Assembly: GCA_015143295.1 (NCBI GenBank) | Contig: CM026560.1 | Location: forward strand, 8,992,501 to 9,056,500 | Length of the DNA: 64,000 nucleotides | Source: Tetracentron sinense | Taxonomy: Eukaryota > Streptophyta > Magnoliopsida > Trochodendrales > Trochodendraceae | Reading direction: 5' to 3' | Shown: positions 12,318 to 24,150 of the stretch, in pieces | Layout: each line of letters opens with the position of its first letter | How positions within the stretch are numbered: position 1 is the first letter of the stretch | Position numbers and translations under genes: made by a program | Notes under the pieces: model-generated | Told to the model about the DNA's origin: nothing | Seen by the model: only the letters and a program-made list of their open reading frames with translations | The model's database searches: none

Positions 12318-15300
12318 CTCCTATTGAAATGAGAGTATTGAGATATTCTTCACACGTAATACACGAGCCCTTAAACCGGTGACCCATCATTGAATAATAT
12401 CTTAGTTCTTCTATTTGTTGAAGGCTTTTATCTTCATCAAGCAATCCTAGGACAACCAAAATTGCAAATACGGAGAGAGATGGGAAAACACTTACCGTGG
12501 CGTTTCTTGCCGAGACTACATCGTTTGGTGTTGCTTCTCTTCAGTAGATGGAGATGTTGGTTATTGGGAGTAAAAAAGTATATGAAATATTCAGAGAGAG
12601 AATGAAAGGTGTTTTGGTACTTCCTTCGCGCTCCCTACAACCTACCACGTGTCCCTGTTTTAACATTCATTAACTATGGTTAAGATTCACTCACCCTTAA
12701 GGTTCACCCATTTAACCAATTGTTTTTTAGAAAAATATAAATATCTATTAATTTTTGGTTGATTAAGCTTAACCACAGTTAAAGGAGACTCTATAAGCCT
12801 ATAAGCCGCTATGTGTCCCTTTTAACACCAAGTAACTATGGTTAAAATTCACTCACCCCTAGGATTCATCAATATAACCTTAGTTTTTAGAAAAAAATAA
12901 TAATAATAAACCGTCTTCAAAGTCCAGCTTGCATCCTTTGCATGACCTGAGCCCCACCCCAAATGGTACCCCCTCTTTCACGCTTGCTTTCTCTCTGAGT
13001 TTTGAAATTGGGTTACATTTTTTCATAAAGAAGTTCCTCCATTGTCTTCTACCGCCCTTTGCCGCTTGTTACCGCCACTTACTGTGGCCGCTTGCTTCTC
13101 TTGCTACCGGTCTGTTCGGGAAAGAGGTCTACTGTTGATTTCCCGATGGTGAAATTAAAAAACTGCAGGTAAAGAAGTTGAACAATAACCCAACTCGAGA
13201 GCCATGTCCATTTAATATGAGATATCTAGATCGGACAGACCGGATTGTGTAGGAGGACTTTTGGTCATTAGACCTGGATGAGTAGTGTTGCCCATGGATT
13301 GACAGTTGCCACAACTTTTTTTTACTCCCTACATCATTGGAATGGGAAGCTTTGATTCCATCGCCAAATCCTTCAAAGTTGCTAACACAAGATTTTGAAA
13401 CTCATCAACAGAATTAGAACAATTTGCTGAAGGATTTACTCATTTGAATGATTATAAAGTAATTTGGTGCCTTTTTAATCATTTTAAGATGATTCTAATA
13501 ATTTTAAGACGATTTTAAATTTTAATATCAATAGTACAACCCTATCTTGAATCCATAATTTCCCTAGCATACTGAGAAAACAAATAGTCACGCTCCCTGT
13601 AGTAGGATTATCCCTCATAACAGGATTATCCTTTATAAAAAAGGATTCACGAACATGGTTCTTTGTTAAGTTAAGTGTAGGTTCCCCATATACCTTCTTG
13701 ACCTCAACTTTCACATCCTGAAAACTTTGATCTTAACATGTGGTAATAGGATATGTTTTTTTTTTTTTTTGAAGGTTATAAGATATGGGATTCAAGGAAA
13801 AACCACTCATTGAATTGTCTTCCTTTAGATAATTTGTGGTGGGGTGGTAAGATGTCTTACAATGCTAAATCCTATAATATTTTCTGATAAGGTTGAGTCC
13901 CACTAGAAGACTGGTATAGAGACCCTTGAAAAGACGTGTTTTCCTTTCTTCCTTTTAATAAATAGTAAATAAATCAAAAAAAATTATTTTATTTGCATTC
14001 TACAATTCTCTGTTGCGGATTATTAGATAGAAAATCCCATTGAATTTGGTAGTAGAAATTTGTGTTTGTACAGATAAAAATGAGTACATTGTGTAGTCCC
14101 ACAAGTTATTTGGTAAAATGACTTATAAATGAGCTTATAATTGTTTTATTTCCATTAATTTTTTTTTTTGTAATGTAGGCTTTTTTCGGTAAATGTTGTT
14201 ATTTTTACTTAAATTGATATTGCTACTTTAATAATGGGAGAACCAACTTGATCACTGATTATTTCCCAAAGTGGTAAGCTACCATCCAATAGGATTGCCC
14301 AATCACATGTTAACACTATCCTTTCTAGAGAAAGAATTGGTTATAAGATTCATTCTTCACAAGGTTGAAAGGATGTCATTCATCCCCCTCTGTCACTCAC
14401 ATGCATCTCACACGCTAGTATTTATAAAAGGAAAGGGGATGGCATTTAACCCCAACTCTAAGTTACTAATTGTAACGACCCAGAATTTTAATATAATAAA
14501 ATTATGTGTTTATGGGTCCTTAATAGAGGTTAATTAGTTAAATACAAGGTATTAAACTTCGAATTCGGTATAAACTTCGGTAGTTAAGGAAGTTGACTCA
14601 ATTCGTGGAAGTTTAAGGAAGTCTAAGGAAGTTATTTAAAAATTAAAGAAGTTTAGGAAACTTTAAGGAAACATTGGAATTTTAAAATGAAACTTTAGAT
14701 ATTCAATACTTAAGCATAAATACACATCTAAGATTCATTATATTACTAGATGCAAGTATATGGAGTATCAAAAGTAAGAATCATGTTAAGTGACACGCGT
14801 TGTCTGCTTGTATGTGTTGTAATTTCTTCTTGATATTTCTTTATATTGTGAAATTTATCTAACTAAATTTTATTTTCTTTGCCAAGTGAATGGGATATGT
14901 AAGTCATTTAATTTTGTTCTCTTTATTTAGAATGATTATTCATGTTAATTGTTTTAGAAATCTGAAATATTTATGAATGCACATTAAAGTTGATAAATAA
15001 TTGAAATTCAATTTAGTTTCTAAACCTATTTTTATCTGCAATTGATTATCAGAGACCCTACATCAAGAGAAAAAGAAGAAGACTATAATTTTATGTGATT
15101 GTGAAGTGGATGTAATTATGTAAAAAGAAATGGATGTAATCATATTTAAATGTGTAGGACCCCTGTTCAAGTTTTTAATATATATTTTTTTATTTTTATG
15201 TAAACAAGCAAAGCCTCTATGTCAAAATACAAATTACAAATGACTTTTTTTTTCTATCTATATTTTTTTTTTTAACATGTTAGAAAATATAAAGTTTTTT

Positions 15301-18300
15301 TTACAAATTATAAAGATTTTTTTTTAATCTTTATGAGTCGTAACCATGGAAGTGAGAGGGAGATGGAGTGAACCGTGAATAGCATTCAAATGGCATCCAT
15401 TGTCTTAATTATGAAATAAAGATAAATAATACAATACATCCCACTTGAATATTACAATCTAATTTATGAAATACTATTAGAAAATTATTTAACTTAATGG
15501 ACATAATATACTAATAATAAAAATATAATTTATAATAAAATTAATTATAACTACACTTTAATAATAAAATTATAATTTAGAGCAAAAAATTGAACATCTC
15601 TTTCAACTCCCTTTATTGTGATTAAGATTCACTAACCCTTAGGGGTAAAAGGCCTCAGACGATTGGTACATGTTTTGAGGAGCTCTTTGGGCTGCATGTG
15701 TGGTGTGTTGTTTGCATGCTGTGTGTGTGTGTTTGCATGGGTGGTGTGAGTATTTCCTTCAATTGCCTTCAGTAATCACCTTGTTGTGTTATTGAGTTTA
15801 CCCAAAAAAAAAAGCATCTATTAGATTTTTATTTTTTAAAAAGTAATGTGCTCTTTTTTAACTCCCTTTAATTGTGGCTAAGATACACTAACCTTTAAGG
15901 TTAAAGTATCTAACCTTGGTTTTTAGAAAAAAAATAAAAATAAAAATAAAATTAAGGTGCCCCCTTTTAACTCCCTTTAATTGTGGCTAAGATTTACTAA
16001 TCCTTAGGGTTAAAGCAGCTAACCTTGGTTTTTAGGAAAAAAAAAATTAATGTGTACCCAATTAACTATGATTAAGATTCACTAACGCATCTAACCTTCG
16101 TATTTTGAATTTTTAAAACAAAAATTAATATGTTCCCTTTTAACTATGATTAAGATTCAATAATCTTTAAGGTTAAAATATCTATCCTTGGTTTTTTCTT
16201 AAAAATAATTAAATAATAGGAGTTAAAACTAATTAACCATGGTTCAAAAACAATTAAAGGGACTTAGTGAGGTTATGAAATTTGTTAAGTGCATAATAAG
16301 GGTTACTAAATTTTAACCACAATTAATAGGGGTTAAATTGGCTGTGAATCTTAACCACAAAATTAAAAAAATCTAGGTGGCAAATCCTCTCCAGTTATAA
16401 CCGGATGTGGCACATCCGGTTATAACCCCTAGAGGTCACCACGTGTCTCCTTTGACACCTCTTAACCGTGGGTAAGGTTCACCCACCCCTAGGGTTCACC
16501 CACCTATTTTTGGTTTTTTTTAAAAAAAATATTAATTCTATTTTTAAAATTAAATATTTGTTTTTAAAGTTTTTTTAATATTAAAAACAATTTTTTAATT
16601 TTAAAAATAGAATTAATATTTTTTAAAAAAAACCAAAAATAGGTGGGTGAACCCTAGGGGTGGGTGAACCTTACCCACGGTTAAGGGGCGTCAAAGGAGA
16701 CACGTGGCGACCTCTAGGGGTTGTAACCGGATGTGCCACATCCGGTTATAACTGGAGAGGATTAGCACCCAAAATCTAACCCAACATGTTAGTGCGATTG
16801 AACTTGAGGAAAGTCCAATTGAAAATCAAACCAACAAATGCGATTGAACTTGAGGAGAGTTCAATCGAAATAGGCTGTCATCCAATCAAACTTAAAAACA
16901 CCGTATGTTTTCGATCTCTCATAAGGCATAACACTAAGTCTCAGGCACTCGACGGAAAAGGAAGAGGGGAGAAGGAAAACGAAAACCTTAGCTTCTAGGG
17001 TTTCTACAATCGGCGATGGAGGTGGCGACGGCGACGACAAAAGGCCACGACAACGGCGATTGTACCCACAGGTACCCTATTCTTTCGTCTTCTCTCCTCT
17101 CTGCCTTTTCCCCCTTTTTTTCTTCTAAATCAAATATTGTTTGCATGTTGGCCATTGGGATTCTTGATTCTTCACTTTTAAAGACGAATGGATGCTGGAG
17201 GAGTTTTCTGTAGGCACTCGATTTGGTTTAATTTTTTTATGGTGAGTGGGCAGGGTGGATTGATTTCAGTCCAGGGCCATTTTTATTTTTGAGGGGGGGG
17301 ATGCTGGCTGCACGTCTGCCATGGATGATTGCTGCTCCAAAGTTTTACAGTCTGTAAAAAATAGTTTTCCCGACTTTTCTCTACACTTCGTAAACTTCCA
17401 CCGAAGTCTAGCATTTTTTCAACACATTTTGTCTATTTCGGTCGAAGTTCACCGAAGTTCACCGAAGTTTGCAACGAAGTCATGTATTTTTAAAATACAA
17501 GTTGATTTTACTTCGGTCACCACCGAAGTCGACTCAATTCGGCCGAAGTTGGCCGAATTGAGTCGATTTTTGACACCTTGGTTAAATATTTGTTAAATTA
17601 ATAAAAAAATGGATTTTGCACGGGATTGAAGTGCACCGAGGAAATCTCAGTATCTTTTGGCGAAAATCGCACACAGTGTGCCGGTCGACTGCCAAGACAC
17701 ACCCCTACCGTATCGGTTCCGTCAGGTACCATTTCGCGGGACCGCGGGACATTATGTGTGATAAAATTGAGAAAAATGGGAAATTTCCATATTTCCATAA
17801 ATTAAGTGGGACCCAATATCTGTTGGAAATCCTAATAGAAATCTGTGCGGTTGACACTAATGCATGTCAGTCGGCCGTGGGGACTAATGTCTGTCGTCTC
17901 GGCAATTAGTTATCTCAAACGAAGACACGGCGGCCTGTTTTGTGTTCGAAATCAAGAAATTAGTAGGTTTTGCAATTTCTTTCCGGATTAAAGTGCAGCT
18001 GTAAAAACTCAGTATTTTTCCCCGAAATTTTTACAACAGGTGTCGAACTATCTCAAGTTCGGTCACCTAAAATTTCATCAAAATCGAACTCTATGTAGTA
18101 GGATTTCGGAGGCCGTAAATGCAAAAAAATTCAGAAATTGGTCAAACAGTCAAACCGGTCAAACGAGTTGACCGGTCAACTCTCCACACCTTATTGATCA
18201 ACTCTCCACACCTTTTGCACATGATCCCATCTCATTACTTATATAAAGAGGGTTAAAACCCTCATTCCCTCACAAATTCTGCAGAGACAGTATGCTGCCC

Positions 18301-21300
18301 GAACCATTTTAGAGAGAGAAAGTGAGGAGAGAGAAAGGAAGAGAGAAAAAGGTAGAGAGAGAAAGTTGCATGCGCTCTACCTTGGGGTTGATCATCCTTC
18401 CGAGCGCATTGGCGGTGTCCGTTTCGGCTCTAGACGCCTCGAAACGCGTGAAGCAGGTAAAACCCCTCTCTTTTCTTCTCTTTTTCCGCTTATTTTGCTA
18501 TATTATTTCATGTGAAATATATGCATGTCTTTTGACGTGAATGAAAAATGGTCGGAGACCCCTATGTGATGTTGTGATTTTATGTAGTCCCTCAGAGAGC
18601 CCAGATCGGGTCCCGGGTAAATTGTATCGCCAGTCTAGAGTGACGAAAAGTTGTTTTGCATGTCTTGTAAGGCTATGGAGACATCCATTAGCTTGAAAGC
18701 GTTCCCTAACGGGACGGTGTGTTACCGGAGTTGGTTTACGGGCACGAGACCCAAATATTTCAGTTAATCAAGCGAGGCTTGGGTTAACTGAGGTTAACCT
18801 GTGGATAGAAAATCTAACCAGGGTTAAGTATAGTCCGTGGTTCCTCTTTAACTAGGTCAGGAGAGACGGTGTCCAGTAAGGCCCGGGGTTCCTCCGTGAC
18901 TGATAGTCGGGAGATGTCGGTCTGTTTGTCTAGGTCGTCCGTGGTGCCTCTTAGACTAGGTCAGGAGTGGCGGAGTCCTGCATGGCTCGTGGTTCCTCCG
19001 TGACTGATAGTCAGGAGATGTCGGAGTCCTAGGGAATTTAAAGTGGCTGAACATCAGATAGTGTATAGTCTGGGGTTCATCTCTGGGTGGGTCAGAAGAT
19101 GTCGGCACCGTGTCTATCGAGGTCCCTTCTTGGTGGAACGTCAGGAGATGACGGCATTGGTAAAGATGTCGGGGTTCCTCCGTAGACTAGCCAGAAGATG
19201 ACGGTAGGCAGGTTGGTCGGGGTTCCTTCATGACTGATACCCAGGGCGATGGCGGCGAATACACGGTAGATATGGCTAGTCAATTAAATGGAAAAGTATG
19301 TCCTTATTGGGCGAATGCCCATGTTGTGTGTGTAAGCTTCGGATACGAAGTAGTCTGAGTCGGTATACTTAGGATTGGTGTATTTGTCTGAGTTGGTGGA
19401 CTCATAGTTCGGTATGGAATCGTCGGATTCCAGGTGAGTTGGGTTGGTATACCCAAGGTTTGGTCATGTTCAGGTGAAAGCCGGAACAGCGTGTGTGAGT
19501 CTAAATGACTCAATGTATTATGGTTAGGATTTAGAGACTTTAAGCTAAACATTTGTGGGCTGTGGCCAATTAATAGAGTCTCAGGACTCAAAATGAAATA
19601 TGATTAATGATCGAAACGATAACTTGGTAATATAATACATTCATAACTGAACCGCATAATTGGAAAGTAATGTGAGGTCAGGAACCTCTGTTAGGGTGAC
19701 GTAACCCTAAGTGACCTTGGGTCACAGTTTATTATATACTGTTCTATTTTACTGTAACATGCAAATTGAACTGTTTATTATATCATTATTGATGCGTGTT
19801 ATTATGTGGAAAATAGTTTAGAAGGATTGTTGTGACGCCCTGAACCCACACCTAGGGAATCAAGTTCCGAGACGCGCGTCCGTTCGTCAAATCATGCAAG
19901 CGGAAGACTTTACCGGCGAAAATACGGGAAATTTAAACATTTATCAAATGCTTCTAAAAGGAAAATAACACCTGTCATCACAATAGTCATTATACAAACC
20001 ATATACATCAAGTTTGTTTTACAATAGTAGGCGCCTCTATCACGCCGAGTACAACTGGTACAAGCTTCCAAAATGTCCAGTTGGACTTTTCACTTACTAG
20101 TCAGCAGCTCCAAGATCTGCTGACATAAAAAGCCAGTGAGCTATGAAGCCCAATAAAACCACAATCCTTCTAAACTATTTTCCACATAATAACACGCATC
20201 AATAATGATATAATAAACAATTCAATTTGCATGTTACAGTAAAATAGAACAGTATATAATAAACTGTGACCCAAGGTCACTTAGGGTTACGTCACCCTAA
20301 CAGAGGTTCCTGACCTCACATTACTTTCCAATTATGCGGTTCAGTTATGAATATATTATATTACCAAGTTATCGTTTCGATCATCAATCATGTTTCATTT
20401 CGAGTCCTGAGACTCTATTAATTGGCCACAGCCCACAAATGTTTAGCTTAAAGTCTCTAAATCATAACCATAATACATTGAGTCATTTAGACTCACACAC
20501 GCTGTTCCGGCTTTCACCCGAACATGACAACACTTTGGGTATACCAACCCAACTCACCTGGAATCCGACGATTCCATACCGAACCATGAGTCCACCAACT
20601 CAAACAAATACATCAACCCTGAGTATACCAACTCAGACCACTTCGTATCCGAAGCTTACACACACAACATGGGCATTCACCCAATAAGGACATATTTTTC
20701 CATTCAATTGACTGGCTACATCTACCGTGTATTCGCCGTCATCGCCCTGGGTATCAGTTATGAAGGAACCCCGACCAACCTGCCTACCCTCATCTTCTGG
20801 CTAGTATACGGAGGAACCCCGACATCTATACCAATGCCGACATCTCCTGACGTTCCACCAAGAAGGAACCCCGATAGACACGGTGCCGACATCTTCTAAC
20901 CCACCCAGAGAGGAACCCCGGACTATACATATCTGATGTTCAGCCACTTTAAACTCCCTAGGACTCCGACATCTCCTGACTATCAATCACGGAGGAACCA
21001 CGGGCCATGCAGGACACCGCCACTCCTGACCTAGTCCAAGAGGCACCACAGACGACCTAGACAAACAGACCGATATCTCCCGACTATCAGTCACAGAGGA
21101 ACCCCGGGCCTTACTGGACACCGTCTCTCCTGACCTAGTCACAGAGGAACCACGGACTATACTTAACCCTGGTTAGATTTTCTAACCACAGGTTAACCCC
21201 AGTTAACCCAAGTCTCGCTTGATTAACTGAATTACTTGGGCCTCGCGCCCTGAACCAACTTCGGTAACACACCGTCCCGTTAGAGAACGTTTTCAAGCTA

Positions 21301-24113
21301 ATGGATGTCTCTATAGCCTTACAAGACATGCAAAACAATTTTTCGTCACCCTAGAATGGGGATACAATTTACCTGGGACCTGATCTGAGCTCCCCGATGG
21401 ACCACATAAAATCACAACATCACATAGGGGTCTCCGACCCTTTTTCATTCACGTCAAAAGACATGCATATACATCACATGAAATAATATAACAAAATAAG
21501 CGGAAAAAGAGAAGAAAATTGAGGGGTTTTACTTGTTTCACGCGTTTCGAGGCGACTGGTGCAACAACGGGCACCACCAACACGTCCGGGAGGGCGATCA
21601 ACCCCAAGATAAAGCTCCTCTCCCTCTAACTCACTTTCTCTCTCTACCTTTTTTTTCTCTCTCTACACGCAAATCGAGGCGTCGGAGAAGAAATCAGACG
21701 CCGCCAACGCGTCGAGGATGTCGAAAAACCCCAAGGGGCCCTCCCTTTCCCTTTCTCTCTCTTCCTTTCTCTCTCTAAAATGGTTGGGGCAGCATACTGT
21801 CTCTGTAGAATTTTTGTGAGGTAATGAGGGTTTTAACCCTCCTTATATAAGAAATGAGATGGGTTCATGTGCAAAACTACATGACCAATAAGGTGTGGAG
21901 TTGACCGGTCAACTCATTTGACCGGTTGACTGCTTGATCAGTTTTTGAATTGTTTTTGTATTTACGGTATCCGAAACCTTACTACATAGAGTCCGATTTT
22001 GACGAAACTTTAGGTGACCGAACTTGGGGCAGTCCGACACCTACTGTAAAAATTTCGGGGAAAAATATTGAGTTTTGACAGCTGCACTTTAGTCCGAAAG
22101 AAAATTGCAAAACCCACTAATTTTTTGATTTCGGACACAAAACACGCTGTCGCTTCTTCGTTTGAGATAACTAACTACCGAGACGACAGACATTAGTCCC
22201 CACGGCCGACCGACACGCATTAGTGCCAACCGCACGGATTTCTATTAGGATCTCTAACAGATATTGGATCCCACTTAATTTCTGGAAGTATGAAAATTTC
22301 TCTTTTTCTCAATTTTATCACACATAATGGCCCCGCGGTCCCGTGAAATGGTACATGACGGAACCGATACGGTAGGGGTGTGTCCCGGCAATCGACCGGC
22401 ACACTGTGTGCGAGTTTCGCCAAACGATACTAAGATTTCCTCGGTTCACTTCAATCCCGAGCAAAGTTCACTTTTTATTAATTTAACAAATAATTAACTA
22501 ATTAACCTCCATTAAGGACCCATAAACACATAATTTTATTATATTAAAATTCCGGGTCATTACAATTGTGGTTTTATTGGGCTTCATAGCTCACTGACTT
22601 TTTATGTCAGCAGATCTTGGAGCTGCTGACCAGTAAGTAAAAAGTCCAACTGGACATTTTAGAAGCTTGTACAAGTTGTACCCGGCGTGATAGAGGCGCC
22701 TACTTTTGTAAAACAAACTTGATGTAAATAATACAGGTATATGGTTTATATGATGACTATTGTGATGACAGGTATTATTTGCTTTTTGGAAGCATCTGAT
22801 AAATGTTTAAATTTCCCGCATTTCCGCGGGTAAAGTCTTCCGCTTGCATGATTTGACTAACGGACTCGCGTCTCAGAACTTGATTCCCTAGGCGCGGGTT
22901 CGGGGCGTCACACTAATAAAGAGACTTCTGATTTCTGAAACAACTATAATACTCTAAAAAAGACGATATACTAATAGACTCTAGTTATGGTTCAATGACA
23001 ATCTGAACAATGCATACGGACCAAAAAAATTAAAGATAAATAACCTATTTTTGGAATTTAAAAAATCAGCCTGTATTTACAAAACTGCCAGTGGCATAGG
23101 AGATTTATGATATCTCACAAACCCCTGGGTGTTTTTTCCCATTCAAGCTGCCACACCTTTGGGTTTTCACCCTCTTTTATAGGTTGGTTGGGGTGATCCA
23201 GATGGGTCCATGTGAAGTCATAGTTCTCAAAGAATCATATTGATTCAAGCCCTATTTATGAATGGTGAAGACCTACCATGAAATATGATCTATCTCTTCT
23301 TGGTTAAGTTTTCTCCTGGATCAATCATGATGTCATCAACTTTATAACTTAAGATTCATTGCCTAAAAAGGTATATATCATAAATACACACAAAAGAACA
23401 ATCAAGGCTATACTAATATTGAACCTATTCATACTTATTATATATCTATGTCATACAACATTATACCTATGTCATATCCATTTCATATATAGGTCGTATT
23501 GTACCTATGTTGTATTTATTTCATATCTACATCATATCAATTTCTTACCTATGACGTACAATATTTTACCAATAGTAAATGTACATGATTTTTTTAGACC
23601 TCTTAGTGCTTCCTTAATTAGAATTCCAAAAGGGTGTAAACATTTCAAAATGCAGATATTTCTCTCATAATTTCTTGTAGGGATCCTTCCAAACCCTAGC
23701 TAAACCTCACCCCTCTCTCTTCATAGTCACCAAGTATGAGTACTTGAATTATTCGGTTAGGGAAAATTTAGAAAAATGGCAAAATTCGAAAATTATACAT
23801 AAAAAGTGAAAATGTTGGGGAAGATAGGAAAATAAAAATTAAGATTAATAATGCTGAGTAATTATAATATATTCACATATTAGGTATTTAGTCGTGAATT
23901 TTTTTTTAAAGAGGCGTAAACAATTAGCATTTAATTTGCAAAATTCGAGACCTTTTAAAAAAAAGTAGCAAATACGTCGTGTATTCCTCTCTCTCTCTCT
24001 CTCTCTCTCTATAATAAAACTCATCTAAGTGTTTGTTAATAGAAATTGACAAACTACATTCAAAATCTCTAAATAGTTTAAACTTTTAAGTGAATTCTTC
24101 ATGCCAAAATTTC

Positions 24114-24150
<37 letters not shown>

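Larger units (their letters stand above)
11287..13115. repeat. Direct duplication of a C/T-rich segment (11287-11425 and 12933-13115)
   Basis: Both segments contain ctctctgagttttg, ggttacatttttt, cataaag, attgtcttctaccgc and a run of ccgc codons ending at accggt. The first ends in a donor-like accggtaagt. This looks like the 5' leader of some transcribed gene present twice, but no protein can be recognised. Between the copies are a CT microsatellite and fragments of the GGTTAA foldback family (12640-12900). Confidence 0.5.
14545..17580. mobile_element. hAT-like non-autonomous element, 3.0 kb, inserted in the solo LTR
   Basis: The termini are CAAGGTATTAAAC and the complement of CAAGGTGTCAAAA, flanked by the exact 8-bp duplication GTTAAATA (14537-14544 and 17581-17588). 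Both subterminal regions are packed with ACTTCGGT/ACCGAAGT-type motifs, typical of transposase-binding repeats. There is no transposase frame. Inside are fragments of the foldback family (15590-16380), a complete foldback MITE (16385-16764) and a gene-like first exon (17016-17071). The LTR sequence resumes in register after the right duplication. Confidence 0.82.
14471..22912 (+). mobile_element. Outer solo LTR (about 2.66 kb) split by two later insertions
   Basis: The LTR starts TGTAACGACC and ends GGGGCGTCACA, with the 5-bp duplication CTAAT at 14466-14470 and 22913-22917. It is broken by a hAT-like element (14545-17580) and by an inverted solo LTR of the same family (19831-22564). LTR sequence proper is therefore 14471-14544, 17589-19830 and 22570-22912. 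Removing the insertions and one copy of each duplication leaves 2659 bp. A TATATAAAGAGG promoter box lies near 18240. No internal retrotransposon domains remain, so it is solo. Length and ends suit a Ty3/gypsy family, but lineage is inferred. Confidence 0.85.

Noticed and set aside
12184..12459. Arg-Glu repeat protein
   Set aside because: Direct translation of a CT microsatellite.
19304..20687. Near-identical proteins encoded on opposite strands (95 and 117 codons)
   Set aside because: They are the same LTR segment in two inverted solo LTRs, with no recognisable domain; explained by the palindrome.
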